Shown: piece by piece, positions 36,094-44,081 of the stretch
Numbering within the stretch: the stretch's first letter is position 1
Layout of the letters: each line of letters starts with the position of its first letter
From: Pseudomonas nunensis
GTDB lineage: Bacteria; Pseudomonadota; Gammaproteobacteria; Pseudomonadales; Pseudomonadaceae
Assembly: GCF_024296925.1 (NCBI RefSeq)
Contig: NZ_CP101125.1
Location: forward strand, 6,264,501 to 6,328,500
Length of the DNA: 64,000 bases
Reading direction: 5' to 3'
Made by a program: the position numbers and the translations under genes
The notes under the pieces: model-generated
What the model was told of the DNA's origin: nothing
Databases searched by the model: none
The model's input: the letters and a program-made list of their open reading frames with translations, nothing else

Positions 36094-36654
36094 TCAGAAC
36101 TCGTTCTGCAGGGCTTTGTAGCCGCGCACCAGATCGACGTTGGTGCGCGCCACGTCCTCGGAAAACTCCGAGGCGCTGATGCTTACCGGCGGGAACTGCG
36201 ACAGGTCGGTGCCTGGGCCAATACGTGTAGTGGACGGCACGTAGAAGGCATCGGGCAAGTCCCGGCCGTCGACTACCGAATTGTGCCGAACCACGCAGCC
36301 GTTCCCGACCGAGCAGTTGAACAGCACGCTGTTGAAGCCGATGAATACCCGGTCGCCGACGGTGCAGGGGCCATGCACGATTGAGCGGTGGGCGATGGAG
36401 CTGAACTCGCCGATGGTCACCGCCGCGCCGGACTTGGAATGGATCACCACACCGTCCTGAATGTTCGAGTTAGCGCCGATGGTGATCGGCTCCATCGCGC
36501 CCGAGGCATCGACTTCGTCAGCACGAATCACCGCGTAGGGACCGACGAAGACGTTCTCGCCGATCACTACTTTGCCGCAAATGATCGCGGTCTTATCCAC
36601 GTAAGCGGACTCCGCAATCACCGGCAGATCACCTGAAGGATTCTTTCGGATCAT
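36094..36654 (-). CDS. gamma-carbonic anhydrase family protein
   Basis: A 186-residue left-handed beta-helix protein with hexapeptide repeats through about residues 18-140 ('VVIGENVFVGPYAVIRAD', 'VGDRVFIGFNSVLF'). The three metal-binding histidines of Cam are present at 72, 89 and 94 (VVIHSKSG and AHRSIVHGP). Gamma enzymes can use Fe or Co instead of Zn, which would explain its place in a zinc-starvation operon as a stand-in for zinc beta-type enzymes. Its start overlaps the upstream metal-binding protein gene (ATGA, 36651-36654). Confidence 0.88.
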   Translation of the reverse strand: MIRKNPSGDLPVIAESAYVDKTAIICGKVVIGENVFVGPYAVIRADEVDASGAMEPITIGANSNIQDGVVIHSKSGAAVTIGEFSSIAHRSIVHGPCTVGDRVFIGFNSVLFNCSVGNGCVVRHNSVVDGRDLPDAFYVPSTTRIGPGTDLSQFPPVSISASEFSEDVARTNVDLVRGYKALQNEF

Positions 36655-37526
36655 GGTTTGCTCAACGCGTTGTAGAGGGTGTTGAGGTTGTATTCGAACA
36701 GACCGGCGAAGGTGCTGGCCGGGCCGGTTGCCGCGAGCGCATCGGAGTAAAGCGTGCCGCCAATGTGCGCGCCGCTTTCATCGGCAATCTGCTTGAGCAG
36801 GCGGGCGTCCTTGATGTTTTCCATGAACACCGCTTTGACCTTGGCCTGGCGAATCTGGGTGATCAATTGCGCCACTTCCGCGGCCGAGGGTTCACGCTCG
36901 GTGGACAGACCTTGAGGGGCCATGAAGTCGATGCCGTAGGCCTGGCCCAGATAGCCGAACGCGTCATGCGACGTGACGATCTTGCGGTTGCCCGGTGGCA
37001 GCGAACCGAGCTTGGCCTTGGCTTCGGCGAGCAGGGCGTAGATCTGTTTCAGATAGGCCTGGCTGTTGCGTTCGTAGTCAGCCTTGTTCGCTGGGTCGGC
37101 AGCGATCAGCGCTTTGGTGATGTTGGCGATGTACAGCTCGGTGTTCGCCAGGTTGTGCCAGGCGTGCGGGTCGGGAACGGTTTCACCGTCTTCATCCAGC
37201 GAGCGCGGAATCACGCCGTGGCTGGCGCTGATCACCGGCGCTTTGGTTTCGGTGCTGGTTACCAGGCGATCCAGCCATGGCTCAAACCCGAGGCCGTTCT
37301 TGATGATGAGCTTGGCCTTGAGCAAGGCTTTGGCATCGTCCGGGGTCGGCTCGTAGGTGTGCGCGTCGGCGTCCGGGCCGACCATGTTGGTGATCTGGAT
37401 ATGCTCGCCGCCGACCTGATGGGTCATGTCGGCAAGGATGCTGAAACTGGTGACCACCTGGAGTTTTTCTGCGGCAGACAGCGACATCGACAGCATCAAA
37501 CTGAACAGCACGAGTAAAGCGCGCAT
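36651..37526 (-). CDS. ZnuA-like metal ABC transporter substrate-binding protein
   Basis: 291 residues from the ATG at 37526, which has GAGGTG 7 bp upstream; longer in-frame starts run into the permease gene. A signal peptide (MRALLVLFSLMLSMSLSAAE) leads to a cluster A-I metal-binding fold. His ligands appear in DAHTYEPTPDD, DPHAWHN and SHDAFGYL, with a C-terminal 'FMENIKDARLLKQIADESGA'. The long His/Asp loop of classic ZnuA is absent. It would capture Zn2+ in the periplasm for the permease and ATPase encoded just upstream. Standard znuABC genes are expected elsewhere, so this may be a second system of the AztABC or ZnuABC type. Confidence 0.88.
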   Translation of the reverse strand: MRALLVLFSLMLSMSLSAAEKLQVVTSFSILADMTHQVGGEHIQITNMVGPDADAHTYEPTPDDAKALLKAKLIIKNGLGFEPWLDRLVTSTETKAPVISASHGVIPRSLDEDGETVPDPHAWHNLANTELYIANITKALIAADPANKADYERNSQAYLKQIYALLAEAKAKLGSLPPGNRKIVTSHDAFGYLGQAYGIDFMAPQGLSTEREPSAAEVAQLITQIRQAKVKAVFMENIKDARLLKQIADESGAHIGGTLYSDALAATGPASTFAGLFEYNLNTLYNALSKP

Positions 37527-37537
37527 CGGGAAACACC

Positions 37538-38404
37538 TCATTGGGATGTGAGCAAAGGCGGGCGGCGCAGCAAGCCGTGCACCGGACCGAACACCACGGA
37601 CAGCAGATACAGACCCCCAGCCACCAGCACGATGGCCGGACCGCTGGGCAGCGAGTAATAGAACGACAGCAACAAACCGAGCCACACCGAGAGGCAACCG
37701 AGTACGGCGGCGATGGCCATCAGCACCGGCAGGCGGCGGCTCCAGAATCGCGAAGCGGCCGCCGGCAACATCATCAAACCGACCACCATCAGCGCGCCGA
37801 TGGCCTGGAAACCGATCACCAGATTCAGCACCACGAGGGTCAGAAACACCCCGTGAGCGAGCGGCCCGAGACGGCTGACGGTTTGCAGGAAAAGTGGGTC
37901 GAGGGTGTCGAGCAACAGCGGTTTATAGATCAGGGCCATGGCGATCAGGCTGAAGCCGGAAACCCAGAGCATGCCGGTGAGGGTGGGGCCATCGACTGCC
38001 AATGCCGAGCCGAATAGCAGGTGTAATAAGTCCAGGCGTTTGCCGGCGATGCCGAGGATCAGCACGCCACTGGCGAGGGAGATCGGGTAGATCGCGGCGA
38101 GGCTGGCGTCTTCGCGCAGGCCAGTGCGACGGGTGATCCATGCGGCGAGTCCGGCCATGCTCAGGCCGGCGCTGAGGCCGCCGATGGTCAGTGCCGGAAG
38201 ACTCAGACCGGCGAACCAGAAGCCCAGCGCGGCGCCGGGCAAGATGCCGTGAGCGACGGCGTCACCGATCAGACTCATGCGGCGCAGGATCAAAAACACG
38301 CCAAGGGGTGCGGTGCTGCAAGCCAGAACCAGACCGCCGAGCAATGCCCGGCGCATGAAGACGAACTCGTGGAACGGTTGCCAAAGATGTGCGGCGGCGA
38401 TCAT
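37538..38404 (-). CDS. metal ABC transporter permease (ZnuB-like)
   Basis: A 288-residue membrane protein of the ABC-3 family with about eight hydrophobic segments. Typical blocks are 'FVFMRRALLGGLVLACSTAPLGVFLILRRMSLIGDAVAHGILPG', which includes the conserved early SLIGDAVAH loop that contacts the ATPase, and 'LMVVGLMMLPAAASRFW'. It overlaps the ATPase gene upstream by one base. It would form the membrane channel for zinc (or manganese) uptake. Confidence 0.92.
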   Translation of the reverse strand: MIAAAHLWQPFHEFVFMRRALLGGLVLACSTAPLGVFLILRRMSLIGDAVAHGILPGAALGFWFAGLSLPALTIGGLSAGLSMAGLAAWITRRTGLREDASLAAIYPISLASGVLILGIAGKRLDLLHLLFGSALAVDGPTLTGMLWVSGFSLIAMALIYKPLLLDTLDPLFLQTVSRLGPLAHGVFLTLVVLNLVIGFQAIGALMVVGLMMLPAAASRFWSRRLPVLMAIAAVLGCLSVWLGLLLSFYYSLPSGPAIVLVAGGLYLLSVVFGPVHGLLRRPPLLTSQ

Positions 38405-39072
38405 CAGGCCACCTGCGATTGCGGTTGTTGGCGGATCAATTCGGTGCTGGGTCCGAGGGTGCAGCCGCTGCTTTTGATCAGCAAGGTTTGTGGGATGTGT
38501 TGGCGCACGGCGGCGAGGTCATGGCACACGACGACCAGCGTTCGACCTTCGGCATGCCAGGCGTGGATGTGTTTCCACAGCAGTTCCTGGCCGAGTTCAT
38601 CGAGGGCAGCGTGGGGTTCGTCGAGCAACAGCAAAGGCGCTTCGGCGAGGCTCAGGCGGGCAAGCAACGCGCGTTGTAATTCGCCACCGGAGAGCGCCAT
38701 CAGCGGACGGTGTTCCAAGCCTGACAGACACCAATCATCCAGAACGGCTTTGAGTTTTTGGCTGCGGGCTTCAGGCGTTTGCTTGCTGCCCCAGAATCCG
38801 GCGGCTACCAACTCTTGCAAACTGATGGGGAATTGTCGGTCCAGATGTTGTTGCTGGGGCAGGAATGAGAGGCCGCCCTTGCGTGGAACGTCCAGCACGA
38901 TTTTGCCGGCCAGCGGTTTTTGCAGGCCGGCAATGACTTTCAGCAGGCTGCTTTTGCCCGAGCCATTGGCGCCGATTACCGCAGTCAGACTGCCCTCGGG
39001 CAATTCAAAATCCACTGCTGGCGTTAGGGGTTGACCGGGTGCGCCCCAGCGTAGGGATTGGCAGCGAATCAT
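38404..39072 (-). CDS. metal ABC transporter ATP-binding protein (ZnuC-like)
   Basis: A 222-residue ABC ATPase with Walker A VIGANGSGKSSLL, signature ALSGGELQRALLARL, Walker B PLLLLDEPHAALD and the switch His in VVVCHDLAAV. It is shorter than ZnuC, without the C-terminal regulatory extension. It overlaps folE2 upstream by four bases (ATGA) and the permease downstream by one base, so the three transport genes are translated as a unit with folE2. Confidence 0.92.
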   Translation of the reverse strand: MIRCQSLRWGAPGQPLTPAVDFELPEGSLTAVIGANGSGKSSLLKVIAGLQKPLAGKIVLDVPRKGGLSFLPQQQHLDRQFPISLQELVAAGFWGSKQTPEARSQKLKAVLDDWCLSGLEHRPLMALSGGELQRALLARLSLAEAPLLLLDEPHAALDELGQELLWKHIHAWHAEGRTLVVVCHDLAAVRQHIPQTLLIKSSGCTLGPSTELIRQQPQSQVA

Positions 39073-39965
39073 TTTGCCTCCCAGTTGTGGCGACTTTCGG
39101 CGACTGCGTCGTGAGCGTGAAGGCTCTCGGCGTGCACGACTCGTATGTGGAAAGCGTTGATGCCGGGAGAGCGTTTCAGGGCCAGGTTCAAGCGTCGTGC
39201 GGCGTCTTCGCAGAACATCAGGTTCTGACCATTGGCCAAGGCGAAGGCTTGTTCATCGGCGCGTTTTACCGCCGTTTGCACGGCTGTGCCGAGGGCGGCT
39301 TCGGCGTCGTTGATGACGGCGATCAAGGGCAGATCGTCGAGAAAATCGTCCAGGTGCAACTGTAATTGCGCAGTGCTGCGTTGACTGTGTGGTGTGGCGA
39401 CGATGCCTTTTGTCGAACCCAGCCAGGCTAAAACATCGGCGTGTTGCAGCGGCTTGTTGGCGAAGTCATCGACGAATTGCTGTTGGATTAATTGACGGGA
39501 TAACGCTGCGGAACACGGGCACGTCGAGGAATAAGCAACGTCGATTTTTAGTTCCACGTGGAACATATCGTTTTTTAATCGTGCTTCGATGCTCGCTGGA
39601 TAGGTTTTCCAGCCAGCCAATGGGCTGACCAGTGCCGGTCGTTTGAGCAGTAAATCGACGTGAATTTTCAGGTAAGCGCTGGAGCACAATCCTTCGTGGC
39701 TGTCGAGAAAACGCTGCAAAACACGGCGTAGTAAACCTGGTGTGAGGTTCTCCTGTTCAAGCACTTCCAGCGCCAGATACAGCCGCGACATGTGAATGCC
39801 GCGCGCTTCGCCATCGTCCAGGCTGACACCGGCATCGGCTTTGGCGCTCAGTCGTTGGCCATCGAATAAAACAGGAAGAGCAATGCCGCACATGCCCACC
39901 CACTCGAGTGGCAGGGCTTGGCGTGAGGCCTGCGCGGCGATATCCGGCAGAGTCAGCGCATTCAT
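39069..39965 (-). CDS. folE2: GTP cyclohydrolase FolE2 (type IB)
   Basis: 298 residues from the ATG at 39965 (MNALTLPDIAAQ); an ATG at 39977 adds four residues and cannot be excluded. The type IB hallmarks GIHMSRLY and STCPCSAALS (Cys 149 and 151) are present. It makes dihydroneopterin triphosphate from GTP, the first step of folate synthesis, using Mn2+ or other metals where FolE1 needs Zn2+. FolE2 is a textbook Zur-repressed paralogue. It is the first gene of a seven-gene operon running to 33834, with a Zur-box-like site about 30 bp upstream. Confidence 0.95.
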   Translation of the reverse strand: MNALTLPDIAAQASRQALPLEWVGMCGIALPVLFDGQRLSAKADAGVSLDDGEARGIHMSRLYLALEVLEQENLTPGLLRRVLQRFLDSHEGLCSSAYLKIHVDLLLKRPALVSPLAGWKTYPASIEARLKNDMFHVELKIDVAYSSTCPCSAALSRQLIQQQFVDDFANKPLQHADVLAWLGSTKGIVATPHSQRSTAQLQLHLDDFLDDLPLIAVINDAEAALGTAVQTAVKRADEQAFALANGQNLMFCEDAARRLNLALKRSPGINAFHIRVVHAESLHAHDAVAESRHNWEAK

Positions 39966-39995
39966 GAGCAGGTCCATCGTGGGAGTTGATTTGGC

Positions 39996-40018
39996 ATGTT
40001 ATATTATTACACTAACAT
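39996..40018. promoter_or_regulatory. Zur-box-like operator between folE2 and amiA
   Basis: The stretch has perfect outer arms ATGTTA (39996-40001) and TAACAT (40013-40018). Its left part, GTTATATTATTAC at 39998-40010, differs from a symmetric GTTATA-n-TATAAC core at two or three positions. It lies between two divergent genes that are both zinc-linked, 31 bp from folE2 and 34 bp from amiA, so one bound Zur dimer (or two) could repress both. Confidence 0.75.
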
Positions 40019-40051
40019 CGACGATGCCTTTTTCGCCAGCGGGCTTTCACC

Positions 40052-41254
40052 ATGCACAGACGTCACTTGCTCAACCTGATTCTGGCCAGCGCGGCCTTCG
40101 CTTTACCCTTTGGTGTTTCGGCCACGCAGATTCGCAACGCACGGCTCTGGCATTCGGATGACAAGTTGCGATTGGTGTTCGATCTGAGTGGGCCGGTGCA
40201 ATTCAAGACGTTCACCCTGAGTTCGCCCGAGCGGCTGATCATCGATCTGAGCGGCGCGAACCTCAGCGGCGATTTCAGTCAGTTGGCGTTGAACAACACG
40301 GTGATCCGCTCAATCCGTTCCGGCCACTACGGTCAGGGCGACACCCGAATCGTCCTCGACCTCAGCGCGCCAGTGCAGCTCAACAGTTTTCAACTGCCGC
40401 CCCAGGACGGGCAGGGCCATCGACTGGTGCTCGATATGAAGACCGCTACGCCGATGCAGATTGCAGCAGCGCCAATCCCTGAGCCGATCATCGACAAGGC
40501 TCACCCCAAGCGCGACATCATCGTGGTCGTCGACCCCGGCCACGGCGGCAAAGACCCGGGCGCGGTCGGTGCCAAAGGTGAGCGGGAAAAAGACGTGGTG
40601 CTGTCGATCGCTCAACTACTGGCCAAACGACTGAAACGCGAGAAGGGCTACGACGTGAAACTGGTGCGCAACGACGACTTCTTCGTCCCGCTGCGCAAAC
40701 GCGTGGAGATCGCCCGCAAGCACAACGCCGACATGTTTATCTCGGTGCACGCCGATGCCGCGCCACGGCTCACAGCGTCCGGCGCGTCGGTGTATTGCCT
40801 GTCAGAAGGCGGCGCGACCTCGGCCACGGCCCGGTTCATGGCGCAGCGGGAGAACGGCGCCGATCTGCTGGGCGCCACCAGCCTGCTCAACCTCAAGGAC
40901 AAGGACCCGATGCTCGCCGGGGTGATTCTCGATATGTCGATGAACGCGACCATCGCCGCCAGCCTGCAACTGGGCAGCACCGTGCTTGGCAGCCTGGCCG
41001 GCATCACCACGCTGCATCAGAAGCGCGTGGAACAGGCCGGATTCGCGGTGCTGAAGTCGCCGGACGTGCCATCGATCCTGGTGGAAACCGGCTTCATTTC
41101 CAACGCCCGCGACAGTCAGCGGCTGGTGACGGCGCGGCATCAACAGGCCGTGGCTGACGGATTGTTCGAAGGCCTGCAGCGCTATTTCCAGAAGAATCCG
41201 CCGCTCAACAGCTACGTCGCCTGGCAGCAGGAACAGAAAAAAGCCCAGGCCTAA
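40052..41254 (+). CDS. amiA: N-acetylmuramoyl-L-alanine amidase (AmiA/AmiC type)
   Basis: A 400-residue secreted amidase. The N-terminal MHRRHLLNLILASAAFALPFG is a signal peptide. An AMIN domain (about 25-140) targets the septum or cell wall. The catalytic Amidase_3 domain (about 165-385) has the metal ligands in VDPGHGGKDPGA, GEREKDVVL and SVHADAA, and the catalytic Glu in ILVETGFISN. It removes stem peptides from peptidoglycan in the periplasm for cell separation. As a zinc enzyme in a Zur-type promoter it probably replaces a housekeeping amidase during starvation, as proposed for P. aeruginosa PA5538. Its stop overlaps the next, convergent gene. Confidence 0.93.
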   Translation: MHRRHLLNLILASAAFALPFGVSATQIRNARLWHSDDKLRLVFDLSGPVQFKTFTLSSPERLIIDLSGANLSGDFSQLALNNTVIRSIRSGHYGQGDTRIVLDLSAPVQLNSFQLPPQDGQGHRLVLDMKTATPMQIAAAPIPEPIIDKAHPKRDIIVVVDPGHGGKDPGAVGAKGEREKDVVLSIAQLLAKRLKREKGYDVKLVRNDDFFVPLRKRVEIARKHNADMFISVHADAAPRLTASGASVYCLSEGGATSATARFMAQRENGADLLGATSLLNLKDKDPMLAGVILDMSMNATIAASLQLGSTVLGSLAGITTLHQKRVEQAGFAVLKSPDVPSILVETGFISNARDSQRLVTARHQQAVADGLFEGLQRYFQKNPPLNSYVAWQQEQKKAQA

Positions 41255-41628
41255 CAGCCGGCAACCCGGCTGCAGGTGAATTTGCCGCTGCTACCGCCGG
41301 AGCTGGAAAACCGATTGATGGTGGTCCAGCCAACTCGGCGGGTGTAGCCAATCCAGGCTTCGCCGTCGGAGGCGAGCCCGGTGAAAAACGTCAGTTGCCC
41401 GTAGCGGCTGCTGGTCTGCGCCCAATAGCGTTTCCCGACCACTTCAAAGCCTCGCAGATAGATCGTGCTACCGACGGTGTTGACGCTGTAGGCGTTGCCG
41501 TCGGGGTCGACACACGCGAGCAGATTGGCGCTGCGGGTGCATTTCGCCAGTGTCGGGATTTGGCCCCAGGCATCGACGGCGACTAGCAGCGAAAGACCCA
41601 GCAGCGAATACTTCAGGACGTTTCCCAT
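41251..41628 (-). CDS. small exported protein of the zinc-starvation cluster (PA5537-like position)
   Basis: 125 residues from the ATG at 41628 (MGNVLKYSLLGLSLLVAVDAWG), which gives a normal signal peptide; in-frame starts at 41661 and 41685 would bury it. The mature part begins 'QIPTLAKCTRSANLLACVDPDGNAYSV' and is rich in Ser, Thr and Gly, with four Cys (two early, two in the last 10 residues) that could form disulfides. I recognise no domain. It faces the COG0523 gene across a perfect Zur-box palindrome, so it is probably induced in zinc starvation, and it is convergent with amiA with overlapping stops. Confidence 0.7.
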   Translation of the reverse strand: MGNVLKYSLLGLSLLVAVDAWGQIPTLAKCTRSANLLACVDPDGNAYSVNTVGSTIYLRGFEVVGKRYWAQTSSRYGQLTFFTGLASDGEAWIGYTRRVGWTTINRFSSSGGSSGKFTCSRVAGC

Positions 41629-41708
41629 GGCGTTTCTCAAGGAGCGAACAGGCTCAAGCATCGGGCCCTTTGTCGTGGTGAGCAAGAGGGGAGTGGCTTA
41701 TTTGCACC

Positions 41709-41721
41709 GTTATACTATAAC
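41709..41721. promoter_or_regulatory. Zur box, perfect palindrome
   Basis: GTTATACTATAAC has perfect arms GTTATA/TATAAC around one central base and matches the gammaproteobacterial Zur consensus core. It lies in the 191-bp divergent gap, 80 bp from the small exported protein and 98 bp from the COG0523 GTPase start, so it can control both. Confidence 0.82.
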
Positions 41722-41819
41722 ATCAAATAACGCTTTCCCCTGTGCCCCAAGAACATGAAGAGCTGCGCGAACGCCCTCAGCCGGCGCTTCGACCGGCCAT
41801 ATCCTGTGAGGAATACCTG

Positions 41820-43025
41820 ATGCCCCATCGTCTCCCCGTGACCGTCTTGTCGGGCTTTCTCGGCGCCGGAAAGAGTACGTTGCTCAATTACGTCCTACGT
41901 AATCGCGATAATTTGCGGGTCGCCGTGATCGTCAACGATATGAGCGAGATCAACATCGATGGCAGCGAAGTCCAGCGCGATGTCAGCCTGAACCGCGCCG
42001 AAGAGAAACTCGTGGAAATGAGCAACGGCTGTATTTGCTGTACGTTGCGCGAGGATTTGCTGGAAGAAGTCAGCAAACTCGCGAAGGACGGTCGATTCGA
42101 TTACCTGTTGATCGAATCCACCGGGATTTCCGAACCGCTGCCCGTGGCGGAAACTTTCACCTTCCGCGACGAAGACGGCCAGAGTCTGGCCGACATCGCC
42201 CGGCTCGACACCATGGTTACCGTGGTCGATGGCATGAACTTCCTGCTCGACTACCAGGCCGCCGAAAGCCTAGCGTCCCGTGGTGAAACCCTGGGCGAGG
42301 AGGATGAGCGTTCGATTACTGACCTGCTGATCGAGCAGATCGAATTCGCTGACGTGATCCTGATCAGCAAGATCGACTTGATCAGCAGCAGCGAGCGCCA
42401 AGAGCTGATTGCGATCCTCGAACGGCTCAACTCCCAGGCGGAAATCATCCCGATGGTCATGGGTGAAATTCCGCTGGAAAAGATCCTCAACACCGGGCGC
42501 TTCGACTTCGAAAAAGCTGCCCAGGCCCCGGGCTGGTTGCAGGAGTTGCGCGGCGAGCACGTGCCGGAAACCGAAGAATACGGCATCGCCTCCACGGCCT
42601 ATCGCGCCCGCCGACCGTTCCATCCACAGCGCTTTTTCAGCTTCATCGACCGCCCGTGGGTGAATGGCAAACTGCTGCGCTCCAAAGGGTTTTTCTGGCT
42701 GGCCAGCAAGCACATGGACGCCGGTAGCTGGTCCCAGGCCGGCGGTTTGATGCGCCACGGTTTTGCCGGTCGCTGGTGGCGTTTCGTGCCGAAAACCCAA
42801 TGGCCGCAGGACGAAGAAAGCACCGCCGGGATTATGGAAAACTGGACCGCGAGCACCGGCGATTGCCGCCAGGAACTGGTGTTCATCGGCCAGAACATCG
42901 ACTTCGCGCTGCTCGCCGCCGAACTCGACAACTGCCTGCTCACCGACGATGAAATGGCCCAAGGCATAGAAGGCTGGCGCCTGCTGCCAGACCCGTTCGG
43001 CCCCTGGCACGAAGAGGCGGCCTGA
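41820..43025 (+). CDS. zigA: COG0523 GTPase, ZigA-like zinc metallochaperone
   Basis: 401 residues from the ATG at 41820 behind GAGGA. It is a G3E P-loop GTPase with Walker [10 protein letters not shown] (12-20) and the COG0523 metal motif CICC at 71-74 (GCICCTL), then ESTGISEP and SKIDL. The C-terminal CobW-C domain starts near residue 260 ('[17 protein letters not shown]'). It belongs to the zinc subgroup of COG0523 proteins thought to deliver zinc to client enzymes during starvation. It is not CobW, since no cobalamin genes are near. A perfect Zur box is 98 bp upstream, and the DUF1826 gene follows with a one-base overlap. Confidence 0.88.
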   Translation: MPHRLPVTVLSGFLGAGKSTLLNYVLRNRDNLRVAVIVNDMSEINIDGSEVQRDVSLNRAEEKLVEMSNGCICCTLREDLLEEVSKLAKDGRFDYLLIESTGISEPLPVAETFTFRDEDGQSLADIARLDTMVTVVDGMNFLLDYQAAESLASRGETLGEEDERSITDLLIEQIEFADVILISKIDLISSSERQELIAILERLNSQAEIIPMVMGEIPLEKILNTGRFDFEKAAQAPGWLQELRGEHVPETEEYGIASTAYRARRPFHPQRFFSFIDRPWVNGKLLRSKGFFWLASKHMDAGSWSQAGGLMRHGFAGRWWRFVPKTQWPQDEESTAGIMENWTASTGDCRQELVFIGQNIDFALLAAELDNCLLTDDEMAQGIEGWRLLPDPFGPWHEEAA

Positions 43026-43693
43026 TGCTCACACTCAACCCTGTGGCAGCGGGCCTGCTCGCGAAGGCGTCCGCTCGTACACCACGCCAACATCACGGAG
43101 CCAACCCGAAAGTCTTGACAAAAATCCTCCACGACGACGCCAATCTCGCCGTCTGGCAGCGCCAACTCCCGGTGCACATCGCCGATTTCGCCAGCCTGTT
43201 GCTGTCGATGAACGAGCCCTTGGCCGAGGCGTTGTCCCTGGAAATGCTCACCGAAGACGCCGAGCCAAACCTGCGCGGATTGGCTTCTAGCTTCAGCGAT
43301 CTGGAAGGCTACGAAGGCTTTATCACCGACGTGTCCTGGCTGGTCAGCGCGTTCGCCTGTTTGCTCGATGCCAAGCGCGTTGGCCTGCGCTTGCGGGTGT
43401 TGGACAAGGCCATGTGCCCGCGCTTCCACGTCGATCACGTGCCGGTGCGGCTGATCACTACCTACGTCGGCATCGGCAGTGAGTGGCTGAAGGAAGGGGC
43501 GATGGATCGTCGGCAACTGGGCAATCCCGAGGCCGAACCGCCGTCGTCGATCCAGCAAATCAACAGCGGCGACGTGGCGTTGCTCAAAGGCGAGAAATGG
43601 CACGGCAACGAAGGCTTCGGCTTGATCCACCGTTCGCCGCAACCAGCGCCAGGCGAGCGACGATTGATCCTGACCCTCGACTGGCTGAGCTGA
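43025..43693 (+). CDS. DUF1826 protein of the zinc-starvation cluster
   Basis: 222 residues from the ATG at 43025, which overlaps the COG0523 stop (TGATG). The family part begins near residue 29 ('VLTKILHDDANLAVWQRQL'). It contains 'CPRFHVDHVPVRLITTYVGIGSEWL' and a C-terminal 'LKGEKWHGNEGFGLIHRSP', whose HxDH and H residues could bind metal, as in 2-oxoglutarate/Fe-type or other cupin-like folds. That is a guess. The first 28 residues are largely REP-derived and probably dispensable. Genes of this family follow COG0523 genes in several Pseudomonas Zur clusters (PA5534 position). Function is unknown. Confidence 0.75.
   Translation: MLTLNPVAAGLLAKASARTPRQHHGANPKVLTKILHDDANLAVWQRQLPVHIADFASLLLSMNEPLAEALSLEMLTEDAEPNLRGLASSFSDLEGYEGFITDVSWLVSAFACLLDAKRVGLRLRVLDKAMCPRFHVDHVPVRLITTYVGIGSEWLKEGAMDRRQLGNPEAEPPSSIQQINSGDVALLKGEKWHGNEGFGLIHRSPQPAPGERRLILTLDWLS
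43041..43069. repeat. single degenerate REP core inside the 5' end of the DUF1826 gene
   Basis: CTGTGGCAGCGGGCCTGCTCGCGAAGGCG differs from the family A core at a few bases. It is read in frame as residues 6-15 (PVAAGLLAKA) of the overlapping gene. No inverted partner is nearby. Confidence 0.75.
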
Positions 43694-43697
43694 CGGC

Positions 43698-44054
43698 TCA
43701 GGGTTTGAGCCAGTTTCCCTGGCTCTGTGCCTCACAAAACGGCTTCAAATACGCCGCATCGGTGGCCACGCCGTAATAGTGAATATCCTGGCGGTAAGGC
43801 ATATTGGCGACTTGGGCGTTGCTGCACACGCCGAAAGCGCCGGTGGGGCATTGGTCGACGTATTGCACTTCGACTTTCTGCCCGGGCAGGTTCGGCTGGC
43901 AAAAACCGTCGGCGAACAGTTTTTCCGGGATGTTGCGGTTCTGTTGGCAGACCTTCACGTCGAGCCGTTCCCCTTGGCTATGGACCACGCACGCTTGGGC
44001 CAGCGCCTCGCCCGACGTCAGCGCCAACAGCAACGACAATCCCATCAACCGCAT
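43698..44054 (-). CDS. small Cys-rich exported protein
   Basis: A 118-residue protein with a signal peptide (MRLMGLSLLLALTSGEALAQA). Six Cys in the mature part (ACV, VCQ, FCQ, QCP, VCS, FCE) suggest three disulfides. The body contains 'NRNIPEKLFADGFCQPNLPGQKV' and 'YRQDIHYYGVATDAAYLKPFC'. Homologues have been labelled NADH:ubiquinone oxidoreductase in some genomes, which nothing in the sequence supports. It sits between two COG0523-linked genes, on the opposite strand and only 27 bp from the second GTPase start. Confidence 0.72.
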   Translation of the reverse strand: MRLMGLSLLLALTSGEALAQACVVHSQGERLDVKVCQQNRNIPEKLFADGFCQPNLPGQKVEVQYVDQCPTGAFGVCSNAQVANMPYRQDIHYYGVATDAAYLKPFCEAQSQGNWLKP

Positions 44055-44081
44055 TCTCTACCTCCTCAGAAACCTTCGACC

